From Cryptomeria japonica (Eukaryota; Streptophyta; Pinopsida; Cupressales; Cupressaceae), in contig NC_081410.1 of the NCBI RefSeq assembly GCF_030272615.1, positions 128,765,640 through 128,829,639 of the forward strand: a stretch of 64,000 bases of DNA, written 5' to 3'. This document shows, piece after piece, positions 12,075 through 22,549 of the stretch; the stretch's first letter is position 1, and each line of letters begins with the position of its first letter. The notes beneath the pieces are model-generated. The model had not been told where the DNA came from, ran no database searches, and saw only the letters and a list, made by a program, of their open reading frames with translations. The translations under genes were made by a program, and so were the position numbers.

Positions 12075-12534
12075 GGGCATGTCCCCATGCTACTGCTTAG
12101 CTTATTTTGGCTAGCAGCAGCTGCTCAACTTTTTAAGGAGCAATTTGTTGAGCAGGTAGCCCCATGGATAGTCAAATGGCTACTTATTTTTATGCAATCT
12201 TCTTAAATTATTTTGTAAATAAAATTATTGATAATATTTTTTACAAATAAAATTCATAAGCAAAATTTCAGGCAAGTAAATAGGAGAGCAAAAACATATG
12301 GTGAAGCCATGTGTCTTTTTTTTCAATAAGCAGCCACTGCTTATTTCTAGCGCCCCCCCGCCCCCCCTCATTTCTTGAAAGCTTATTTTCATTTTTTAAG
12401 CAGTTGTTGCTCCACTAAAATAGTGAAAGATTCCAATTTATCCTTTTCCCTTAATTAGAATTTTACATGGGAACACTCTAGCTGCTTAAATTTAAGTAGA
12501 AAATGCTCATAAGTAGCCGCATGGGGACACGGGG
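12075..12534. mobile_element. Tourist-like MITE 2 (460 bp)
   Basis: Terminal inverted repeats are GGGCATGTCCCCATGC at 12075-12090 and GCATGGGGACACGGGG at 12519-12534 (13 of 16 positions pair). The flanking TTA at 12072-12074 and 12535-12537 is the PIF/Harbinger target duplication. There is no coding capacity. An internal C-rich run lies at about 12352-12369. The element sits only 38 bp from MITE 1 and has the same length but different internal sequence. Confidence 0.85.
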
Positions 12535-12537
12535 TTA

Positions 12538-13660
12538 GAGATTAGAAGTAGTATGAGGAGTTAGATTTGAAAATTGGCAAAGTGTGGTTGCAAGCCGTTC
12601 TATTTCAATTTTTCTTTGCATTTGTAGGATAGCTTAGTTGAAGACAATCTAGATACAAGTAGAAATTAGATGTTTAGTGTGACAAATTTGCTAAAAAGGT
12701 GTCTCATTCAAAGGCGAATCATGTGTTTTAATGCAATTATTCTATTTATTTCAGTTGTTTTCCTTCCTTTGATGTAATGTTCAATGTTTGTTTTATCCAA
12801 TTCAACTTCTTGAATCTACAAAAATCATGTTTGTTTAATGTTAACATGTGTATGCATATGATGATTAGAGTTAATGTCATATGCATTTTACACTTTCTAC
12901 CTCTGAGTTTAGCTTCATTAATTTGTTAAATTGTTAATTTTCATGTTAATGTGTTGAATGATCTAATGCTCTTTGGATTCAATTGATATTGTTGGACTGA
13001 AAGAATACAAGCATTCATCATTTTCTTGTCTTCTCTTTTCTTTTCTCCTCATTTAATTTAGCCTTAGTTTTGGATTTTAGCTTTTGCAAATAAATCAGGT
13101 AATCAAACCATCAAGTCCCTTATATAGGTATAGCTATATCAGCCACTGAGTTATCCAATGCCATTGTGACTTGACCATAGAGACGAATCCAAGCTTTTGC
13201 TTGAAAGTCTCTAATGCATATTCTACGTAATGGAAATCCTATATCCTTTATGCTTTTATCATGGATGATTATACGTTGTTTCATGGCTCCTGATTTGGCT
13301 TAGGGAGGGCTGCAGGCCTCTATCAATGGAATTTTCTTAAGAGTTTCTAAAGCTTTTCAAAAAACTTATTTAATGCATACAAACAAGACACTTCACATAG
13401 CATGCATAGGGTTGAAGAGTCCTCACACCACTATGGAAACATCAAATGCATAAAACACTGCCTTGAAATATCCTTGTTTAGTTCAAACTGAAGTAAGTTT
13501 GATAGTGGGAATTATGCATTTGTGAACAATATGTTTATTTAATTCTTTTTCTTTTGAATATAAAAAATAGTTGTTGTTAGTTTTAACAAATTCATCTTTA
13601 CTATTTTTAAAGTTGTGGATTTGAGAAATCTTTTGTGTTTTGAAATTTGATTAAGTTGTG
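12538..13660. other. AT-rich non-coding region
   Basis: No gene, RNA or structured repeat recognised. The minus-strand frame of 83 codons at 13539-13790 partly reads through the following minisatellite and is not a gene. Confidence 0.55.
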
Positions 13661-13664
13661 TTTT

Positions 13665-14165
13665 TCTTTGCATTCGCTTTTGACAAGTCACAATCTCCTT
13701 TATCTTTGCATTCACTTTTGACAAGTTATAGCCCTTTGCAAGTTTTGTATTCACTTTTGATGCACAACTTATTGCAAATTCTGCATTCACTTTTGACGAG
13801 TCACAACCTCTTGCAATTTTGTGTTCACTCTTGACAAGTCACAACTTAGTTCTAAGAGGTTTCCACAATCTATCATATACAAGAGTGTAGTTTCTGGATT
13901 CGATTGTGTGTAAGAATTTTACACACAATCGAATCCAGAAACTACACTCTTGTAAAGTCACAACTTATTTTGCATTCACTTTTGACAAGTCATAACCTCT
14001 TGCAAATTTTCTATTCACTTTCAACAAAGTTGCAACCTCTTGTAATTTTTGCGTTCAGTTTTGACAAGTAACAACTTATTGAATTCACTTTTGACAAGTC
14101 ACAACCTCTTACAATTTTTGTGTTCACTTTTGACAAGTTACAATCTATTGCAAAGTTTGCATTTC
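13665..14165. repeat. ~38 bp minisatellite
   Basis: Degenerate units of the form TTCACTTTTGACAAGTCACAA followed by CCTCTTGCAATTTTTG recur about a dozen times. TGACAAG-type cores lie at 13681, 13719, 13758, 13794, 13832, 13983, 14062, 14092 and 14131, mostly 36-39 bp apart. The array is interrupted by the hairpin at 13879-13953. Unit degeneracy and lack of unique spacers exclude a CRISPR array. Confidence 0.85.
13879..13953. repeat. Perfect 35 bp inverted repeat (hairpin, 5-nt loop)
   Basis: The left arm 13879-13913 (ACAAGAGTGTAGTTTC...) is the exact reverse complement of 13919-13953, separated by GAATT. The arms are unrelated to the surrounding 38 bp minisatellite. The perfection of the arms implies a recent origin or repeated correction. 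Confidence 0.95.
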
Positions 14166-15837
14166 TAAAACAAATATTTTGTCATTTTTCACCCTTTTGC
14201 CTCTTATAGAGAACCCTGCATAGCATTAGACCAACTTTGTATTTTTCACAAAAATTGGTCATAATGCAAGTAATATGCTAATGGCTAAAACCCATCGATT
14301 TAAAAATTTGAAATCTGAGAAAAATTTAAATTTAATTATGTAGACGTATAAAAATGACCATATTCCTAAATGAATATTTTATGTTCATTTCTCTATTTGA
14401 TTAAATCCAATTTAATTAAATTATCCACATTCTTCTATTTTATTAAATAAATTACTCAATTTATTTAAATAAAATTCACTATATCCATTTAATGAATAAA
14501 TCATTTTATTCAATTAAAACCCCCCTATCCACTTTTAATTAAATTCAAATTTAATTAAATAGTTATCCCAAATTGAATAAATCAAATTTATTTAATTATA
14601 ACCAAATTGAATGAAAACCATTTAATTCAATTAAATCCTATTATCCCTCCATCCACTTGCAAAATCCCAAACCCCTTTCTAATCCCTTCTAGAATCTTCT
14701 AATCGCTTCTAATTAACCTAACCCTCCCCTAAACTTTGTCACATCCCTAAGCAAAGGGAAGTCACTTCTCCAAAACCTTAAAGTCTTTGATAACCTTTGA
14801 AGGTTTTCAACCTTCAACCACTAAAACCCTTAAAGTCTTTGAAAACCATTAAAGGCTTCCAATCTTCAACCACTTAATCCCCAAAGTCTCCAATAACCAT
14901 TAATGGTTAATTCAAACCCTCCCACATGGTTAAAACATTTGTTTTGACTCAACCTCTATCCAACCCAAGGGTCTCATCAGGCCTTTAATGCTTTGACCAT
15001 GATTATCTCTTAATCATTTGCACAAAGGTTTATCCTTGGATTAACTCTTAATCCAGTGGGTAAGCCTAACTTAGACTTGACCCTTAGCCTTTAGATAACC
15101 ATGAGGTTTTCTCAAGCCTTTAATGCCTCCAACCTCTTCTCTCAACCCAATCCTATGTTGACACTTGTCACCATTTTATTGGTGCCAATTGTGCACATGG
15201 ATCCCCAACTTTCAAACTTGGCCCTTGATTAAACCATTCAATCTTGACCATCCATTGCCCTGTTTGTGCTATAAATAGAGCTCTCATTCCTCCATTTTTA
15301 ACAATCATCTTTCAAAATTGAAGCATTACATTTATGCTCAAATTCTTTCAAGCTTTCTTATCATTTTTTATGCTCATCATTTAGCCTCTTTTAGATCAGG
15401 AATTAGACTAAATATGCATATTAGAGTACTTTCTTTATCATTTTAGTTCAATCATAGATTAAATATAGTATGCTAGGATAGTATTCATACTAACCTCGTC
15501 ATCTTATCATCTAGTGTATTGCATTTTAGAATCATACATAGCTTATAACACATCTCATACTAAAAAATCTATCAAAGCATCTCTCGTTCTCACATTTGCC
15601 ATCCCTAAACCATTTTGCTCAGTGATCTGAGAGCAAAAACATTGGTTTGAGGGACATTGTGAGATAGAGAACCATGGGACCCTCCTTGGGAAGCTGAGTA
15701 ACACTACGTTACTCCATAGCTTGCACCAAGAAGTCCTGTGTGTGTGTGTGGACTAGTATTTAACTAAATTTTCACATATTTAGTTTTATCAGCCCACTTT
15801 TCCCGCATACAAATTATTTCTGCAATTAATTGTCAAA
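14166..15837 (+). other. AT-rich region with LTR-like promoter features
   Basis: No coding frame is present. An AATTAAAT-rich tract spans about 14340-14640. At 15270-15277 lies a strong TATA box (TATAAATA followed by GAGCTCTC). Downstream is a leader-like stretch with AGTGATCTGAGAGCAAAAAC and GGGACCCTCCTTGGGAAGCT, then a TG microsatellite near 15730. This layout suggests an old retrotransposon LTR and leader, but no matching ends or target duplication could be found. Confidence 0.3.
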
Positions 15838-16040
15838 AAATTAGTGTGTTGGTTAAGTGGTGGTGATGTTATTGTGGCCACCAAGGTTCAAACCCCCACT
15901 GGGCCATTGTGATCGCAAGCTTATGCCTATGTTGATCCAATGTGCTCATGGGTTTGAACCTTATAGCTTTGATGAACGGGAATGAGGTCTCTCATTTGTG
16001 ACCTCACCAGTTCATAGCTCTGAATCAAAAGCCTTTCACA
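15838..16040 (+). mobile_element. Partial tRNA-derived SINE (family S1)
   Basis: The head TTAGTGTGTTGGTTAAGTGG and B-box-like AAGGTTCAAACCCCCACTGG are followed by GGGCCATTGTGATCGCAAGC and GTGACCTCACCAGTTCATAG, GCTCTGAATCAAAAGCCTTT. These match the full-length copy at 4828-5123 in order. It is 3' truncated: the AAGGGCGTG segment and A tail are missing, and no target duplication is visible. Confidence 0.75.
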
Positions 16041-16869
16041 TTATTTCATAATTATAATTATTTCACCATATAAAATTGAAGAGTCCTTGATAATGAAACC
16101 CTAAATGACATATAAAGAACGATACAAAATTGACATCCTTTACCTTCCCAATATATAATTTAGAAAATTACCCTTTCATAATCTCCATTTTTTATTTCCT
16201 CCTAATCCACCATTAGAGTTGAACAACCTAGCTTTCACTAACTCGCTTACCCACCTTGATCTAAGAAGCATGTCATTAATCAATGCAAGCATGCTTTATA
16301 CATGTTTATCAGCCCTGTCAAACTCAATGCAAGCATGCTTTATACATGTTTATCAGCCCTATCACACTGCTCCAAAATGCTTTGCACATATAATATAAAA
16401 TATATTCCACAAAACAGTAGTCTAATATTTTCCACAAGTGCGAGGAATACCTTCTGTCCGCCACCAATACAAGCCATCTATAAAGAAAATTTAGAGAATA
16501 AACTTCCCATCATTATTATGCTGATCTAAGCATGAAACGCTGTATCTTATGTAAGCATTGAGATGCTTGAGTTTTGTACTTTTCTCTGGTAAAGTAGCTC
16601 ATTATCTTGAAACTTTTTATACCACTGCTTTTAGACGATGTGATAGAAAAGCTATTATGGTTCAGACATTTAAAAGTTTGAAAAGAAATGAAATTAATGG
16701 GTGCCCATTTTTCTTGTATCACCAAATGATATTTCTGTGCTCTGCAAAAGAGATAAATCAACTCTAAAGTGCGCTGGTTTCTGCCTCATTTCTCATTGTA
16801 AATTAGGTTCACCATAAATCAACTGTATATCATGGATTGTTTTATTATTTGATATAAGAGTACGAGTTT
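16041..16869. other. Non-coding stretch
   Basis: AT-rich. Short direct repeats of AATGCAAGCATGCTTTATAC occur at about 16280 and 16325. Three overlapping frames of 70-80 codons lie here on both strands without recognisable domains. Confidence 0.5.
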
Positions 16870-18370
16870 TAGGTTGAAATTTTTGCAGTTGAAGTCGAGG
16901 AGTATTCATTCCACTAAAATTATTGGAATCAAGACGCTATTCCTGTCTTTTATGGTATCAGGTTCTTATTTTGGACTTATTTTGTGGTGAGTATTCATTC
17001 CACTAAAATTATCTGGTTCAATATACTGTCCCCATTCCTTATGGTATCACAGTCTTATGCTGAAGAAGACTTGATCCTTAATGACTTTTGCACTTATTTT
17101 GTGCTTAGTATTTGTTCCACTTAAATTATCCGAGTCAAGATACTGCTCTCGTTCCTTATGATATCAGGGTCTTACGCTCAAGAAGACTTGATCTCTGAAT
17201 GACTTTTGGACTTACTTTGTGCTCGGTAATCATTCCACTAAAATTATCTAGGTCAAGATACTGCCCTCGTCCCTTATGGTATCAAAGTGTTACATTGAAG
17301 AAGACTTGATCCCTAATGACTTTTGCACTTTTTTTGTGCTTAGTATATCTAAGTCAAAATACTACCCTCGTTCCTTACAATATCAGAGTCTTACGCTCAA
17401 GAAGACTTGATCCCTAGTGACTTTTGGACTTATTTTGTGGTTATTATTCATTCCACTAAAATTATCTGTGTCAAGATATTGCCCTCGTCCCTTTTGGTAT
17501 CAAAGTCTTACACTCAATAAGACCTGATGGCTTTTGGACTTATTTTGTGCTCAGTATACATTCCACTAAAATTATTTGGGTCAAGACATTGCCCTCATCC
17601 CTTATGGTATCGAAGTCTTACGCTCGAGAAGACTTGATCCTTGGTGACTTTCGAGTTATTTTGTGCTCAGTATCCATTCCACTAAAATTATCTAGGTCAA
17701 GATATTGCCCTCATCCCTTATGGTGTCAGAGTCTTACACTCAAGAAGACTTGATCCCTAATGACTTTTGGACTTATTTTGTGCTCAACATTCATTCTACT
17801 AAAATTATCTGGGTCAAGATACTACCCTCATCCCTTATGGTATTACAATCTTGCGTTGGACAAGACTTGATCCCTGATGACTTTTGCACTTTTTTCGTGC
17901 TCAGTATTCGTACTACTAAAATTATCCGAGTCAAGATGTTGCCCTCATTCCTTATGGTATCAGAGTCTTATGATCAAGAATACTTGATCCTTGATGACTT
18001 CTGAACTTATTTTGTCATCAATATTCACTCCACTAAAATTATCTAGGTCAAGATATTGCCCTCACCCCTTATGGTATCAGAGTCTTATTCTCAAGTAGAC
18101 TTGATTTCTGATGGCTTTTGCACTTATTTTGTGTTCAATATTCATTCCATTAAAATTATCCAGGTCAAGATATTGCCCTCATCCCTTATGGTATCAAAGT
18201 CTTATGCTCTAGAAGACTTGATCCCTAAAGACTTTTGAACTTATTTTGTGCTCAATATTCATTCCACTAAAATTATTTGGTTCAAGATATTGCCCCCATC
18301 TATTATGGTATCAAAATCTTGTGTTCAAGAAGATTTGATCTCTAATGACTTTTGAACTTATTTTGATTGA
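16870..18370 (+). repeat. 117 bp satellite array, about 13 units
   Basis: The core CTTATGGTATCAGAGTCTTA followed by CTCAAGAAGACTTGATCC recurs with GGTATCA-type cores at 16954, 17043, 17160, 17278, 17379, 17496, 17606, 17722, 17839, 17956, 18073, 18190 and 18307. Eight of the twelve spacings are 116-118 bp; four shorter ones (89, 101, 110) reflect deletions or indels. Units share CATTCCACTAAAATTATC and GACTTTTGGACTTATTTTGT. As 117 is divisible by three, open frames of 60-99 codons thread the array; I do not regard them as genes. Confidence 0.93.
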
Positions 18371-18780
18371 ATACAATGACTATCATTAAAATCTACATAA
18401 AAATTGTTCAAAAAACTGAACTCGATTTGATTAATTTTTTATTTATTTTAAATTAAATTGATTCTCAAATTACTAATTCTTGAAAACAATGGAAATTCTT
18501 TATTAATAATTCCTCTATTCTAAATTTTATTTAAGTTGTCATTAATATGTCCTTGAATTATTTTTAGTTCTTCTGGATTTGACCATGTAGCTTTTTGATG
18601 TTGCCAAATCTAAAAGAACTAAAAACTTATCACTATGGACTGTGGAAGTTTCATGAATGTAATGTCCTTGAATTATTTAAGCAATTCAATCTTCACTCAT
18701 CTAATCTTTTTAGGTCTTGCAATTTATGTTCTCTATACGTATCATCAGTAATGATTTTGCTTAGGTTTACATGAAATGAA
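18371..18780. other. AT-rich spacer
   Basis: Nothing recognised apart from a short repeated phrase TGTCCTTGAATTATTT at about 18550 and 18662. Confidence 0.5.
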
Positions 18781-19700
18781 GGAATATCTATTTTTCAAAG
18801 ATATAATGATTTCAGTATCATAAAGTAATAATGAATAAGGTGTAATTTTATTGGAGTGTGAATCTTATTATGATAGTTTTATAGGTCGCATATGTCAATT
18901 TGTTTAATGTTTATTGATATTATTTAAATCATTTTTTATTTTATTTTTTTTTGTATTTATTGATATTATTATCAATATTTTTTTAATGGCTGTATTATTT
19001 GCTTTTAATAATTTATTTATTTCTTTGTTCTTAATAGGCATTCTATTATCAGTTATTATTGTGGATGACAAATTCAATTGATAAATGAGATTATTTATAA
19101 TAAAAGTTCACATGTCAATTATTATAATTGATTTTAAGGGTATTGTTTTAATTAGATAGATATAATGATAAATATGTCTATTAAAAGAGACAAGCTTACC
19201 TATTAAATCTAATATCCATGTGGAAAATGGTTAGGAAGAGATAAAAGGAATATCTATTTTTCAAAAATATAATGATTTAAGTATCATAAAGTAATAATGA
19301 ATAAGGTGTAATTTTATCGGAGTGTGGATCTTATTATGATAGTTTGATAATGTAGGGATAGGTCTCATATGTCAATTTGTTTAATGTTTATTGATATTAT
19401 TATTTGCTTTCTTTTTTTTTTTGTATGAATTGCTTTTAATAATTTATTTATTTATTTGTTCTTAATAGGCATTCTATTATCAGTTATTATTGCGGATGGT
19501 AAATTCAATTGATAAATGAGATTATTTATAATAAAAGTTCACATGTCAATTATTATAATTGATTTTAAGGGTATTGTTTTAATTCAATTTGTATAATTTA
19601 ATTAGATAGATATAATGATAAATATATGTCTATTAAAAGAGACAAGCTTACCTATTAAATCTAATATTCATGTGGAAAATGGTTAGGATGAGATGAAAGG
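18781..19700. repeat. Direct duplication of ~466 bp
   Basis: The segment beginning GGAATATCTATTTTTCAAAG at 18781 recurs from 19247 in the same order: ATAAGGTGTAATTTTAT, TTATTATGATAGTTT, CATATGTCAATTTGTTTAAT, ATTCTATTATCAGTTATTAT, GACAAGCTTACCTATTAAAT, and the end ATGTGGAAAATGGTTAGGA. The units differ by small indels and some substitutions. No coding capacity is seen. Confidence 0.9.
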
Positions 19701-22069
19701 ATAGACCTATAGGACGTTGTATATTTGAGGAACCTATGTTTGACATGTTGCACATTTCTAAACAAAGTTATGAATCATTTTTTATTTTCCTCTAATAATA
19801 ACTCATGTGTAAATAATTTTAAACTAAATTTTCTACTTGTGTTGCCTCCACATATAAGCAACTAACCATTATAACCTCACTAATAAATAACTTCTTCAAT
19901 GAGAAAATATTCATTAGTGGATTTATGAATTAACACACATGCATTTTTAGAAGAATCATTTACGAAATTTCTTGTCTTAAGATAATTAAAAATGTCCTTC
20001 AACATTTTTTCCTCAATCGTAGTGGCAAATATCAATTCAAAAATATCTTATATGGTAAGTTTTTGTAATCTACAACTAGTAATGTAAATCATAAAGGTCA
20101 TCATCATGCATGCTCATTAAGAATGCAACATTAAAGTCACAACATGGATATTTCTTTGTCCATTCAAGGAATAGCAACAATTATATGAGGCAAAAGAATG
20201 GACTAACTACATACCCGACTCGTGATATTGGATCAACTTTATATATTTGGTTTTATAATCCTCTATAATTTGACTAGTTGTGAGTTGTGAATCCTCATGA
20301 ATATCTATAGATTGAACCTTCAAGTTCAATGTTCATAGTCAAGAATAGTATTAGTGCATCACAAATAAGTCAATGTGATAAAGGAATCAATTATTTTGTG
20401 GGTGAAATCAATATCACTTTGGATTTTGAGCCAATTTTACATCTATATCCATTAAAAAATATATAATGTATTAATAAAAATAAAAGTAGAAGATCAAGCA
20501 ACTACTAATTGATCTACCATCACTTAACCTTTAATATAATTTTGACTACTACATTAAGGTCAAATTTGAGTTTTCTCAAGACAATAAGATGATGTTGAAG
20601 CTAGAATCCACACAAGAGAAAAGGGCTCATGGTTAGTTTTTCACCTCTAAACATAAGATATAAGGGGCATCATGGAAAAGAGGGTGATGCTTAATAAACA
20701 CCATAAACAAAGGACAATTAGGAGAGAAGAAAGATGGCATAAAATCTAAAGAATGAAAAATCAAAGGTCAATGAGGTAGTCATAAGAAAATTTGGTAGCA
20801 TATTTGAATTTGAGCTAAATTTGAAGTAGGTTGCATTCAATGCAATAGGTACAAAGGAAATTTATAGAATTAGGACTTTTTTTTGGCTAGATCTAAAAGA
20901 GAGATTTTTCATTTTCATACATCTCAAAGACATGTTTGTTCTAATCTAATGTCTTATATTGGTTTAAAATTATTAATAATTTTTTTGTATTTTTTATAAA
21001 TTATTTTTAACTTGTTGATTTTGTTGTGTAAATAATTAAGTCACGTCATTAATGATCAATAATTCTCAAAGTTTATTTATTTATTGGTATATATTAATAG
21101 ATAATAAATAGTATTAGTACTTTGAGGCCATGGCATCCTTTTCCTATATAATGCAATTCAATACTCAAATCAATAGTTTCTTAAAGTTATCCTTTAATTT
21201 AGCATCTTGGGTTTTCTTAATAAGTATTTAACTAGTTAAGTAATGTTTATTGAAAATATATATTTGATTTTTCATCTTAATTATGAAATTCTTGGGAGAT
21301 TTCAATTCTATATCACCAAATTTTATAAAAAACTATCATATACATTTATATATGTGTATAATAGTCACTAATTCTACACTTTAAAGTTCATGTTCGATTT
21401 TTTTTCAAAAGAATTATGTTTCTAATTTGTGATTCATTGTTACATCACTTCTAACCATTATACAATAGGTTTTTTTATAAGAAAACACTTTTAACTCTAC
21501 TTATAAACTTTTATCCGCTAATCTTCATTCACATCTAAAAATGTTTATTAAAAAAAGGTTTTACCAACATATAGTTTTTAAACCATGCAATGTCTTGTAA
21601 ATCACCTTTGTTTCACAATTCTTATGAATATAGAATCAAGTTGACCAAAATTCACTCATGTAATTACATTCAGTAGGTGAAGTCTTTCACTTTATACTCA
21701 ATTCACCATGACTTTAAAGGAGAGTAATTTCTCTTGTCACATTTATGGAAGTGCATCTTAGTAGGTGGAAAGAACAATTTAAATTAGTATGTGTTTGTGG
21801 CCTCAATAACATTTTAACAATATTGTCAAAATAATAATAATAATAATAAGCACTTGTTGAAGAATCTAGAAACTAAAATTATGTAAAAAATGTCATAAAA
21901 ATTCATAATATAAAATTATTTATAGTTAATATTTTTATTTTAAATAATACAAAAGAAAATTTTATTAAAAAAACATAAATCTTTGTGAACATTTGTCCCT
22001 TTTTTGATAGCGGTGGATTAGACTTTCGAGCACGACAGCTCAACAAGGGTACAAAACCCGTGAGCCACT
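19701..22069. other. AT-rich intergenic region upstream of the AAE gene
   Basis: No gene, RNA or organised repeat recognised in about 2.4 kb. Composition is strongly AT-rich throughout. Confidence 0.55.
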
Positions 22070-22265
22070 AGCACAACGAGGACCTTCACGAAGTAGTTTC
22101 TGCCATCCAATATGGGAGCACCTAGCCCAGCGAGGGCCTTCACGAAGTAGTTTTTGTCACCCAATATGGGAGCACGAGCCTATAGACTGAAACCATCCCA
22201 GCAAATTCACTTGAGACATGATCCCGACCTCATCCCTTATCATGTTGGAGCCTTTGCATTCAGCA
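22070..22265 (-). repeat. Inverted fragment of the R1 repeat with an internal 54 bp duplication
   Basis: On the minus strand, about 22260-22090 reads ATAAGGGATGAGGTCGGGAT, CATGTCTCAAGTGAATTTG, GGTTTCAGTCTATAGGCTCG and TGCTCCCATATTGGGT. These are, in order, the hallmarks of the R1 repeat found downstream of the AAE gene in the opposite orientation. A 54 bp direct duplication (CCTTCACGAAGTAGTTT with CCAATATGGG) lies at 22070-22117 and 22124-22171. It ends about 280 bp upstream of the AAE start codon. Confidence 0.75.
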
Positions 22266-22460
22266 AGACTTGATTTCTGGTAGGCTCATTTAGAACCATT
22301 CAACTTCACCATAGACAAGGGCCCATTGACAACATTTATCCGTAATTCTTTTGTAAAAATAAAGTCTGCAACAAATCTAGTCACTCACATTTATAAAATC
22401 ATAGTTAAATTATAGAATTATAGAACAATGGAGTATGCTACATAAACCTAGACCCTACCC

Positions 22461-22467
22461 TATTTAT
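22461..22467 (+). promoter_or_regulatory. Candidate TATA-like element of the AAE gene
   Basis: TATTTAT lies 89 bp upstream of the chosen ATG in otherwise non-repetitive sequence. Position and composition suit a plant TATA box, but nothing else confirms it. Confidence 0.25.
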
Positions 22468-22549
22468 TTCTAACATTTTTAGTACGGTATTACCAGTTTG
22501 AGCAGAGTAAGAGAATTGAATCACTCTGAAACTTCCTGTGGAGAAAACA

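Noticed and set aside
13890..13945. Rho-independent terminator or microRNA gene at the hairpin
   Set aside because: No bacterial context; perfect pairing with a 5-base loop is unlike a typical plant miRNA precursor, and nothing shows transcription.
13665..14165. Possible CRISPR-like array
   Set aside because: Units are degenerate and contiguous with no unique spacers, and the context is a plant nuclear genome.
17547..18238. Plus-strand frames of 60-99 codons with repeated LPSSLMVSESY text
   Set aside because: By-product of the 117 bp satellite (a multiple of three); no start context or domain.
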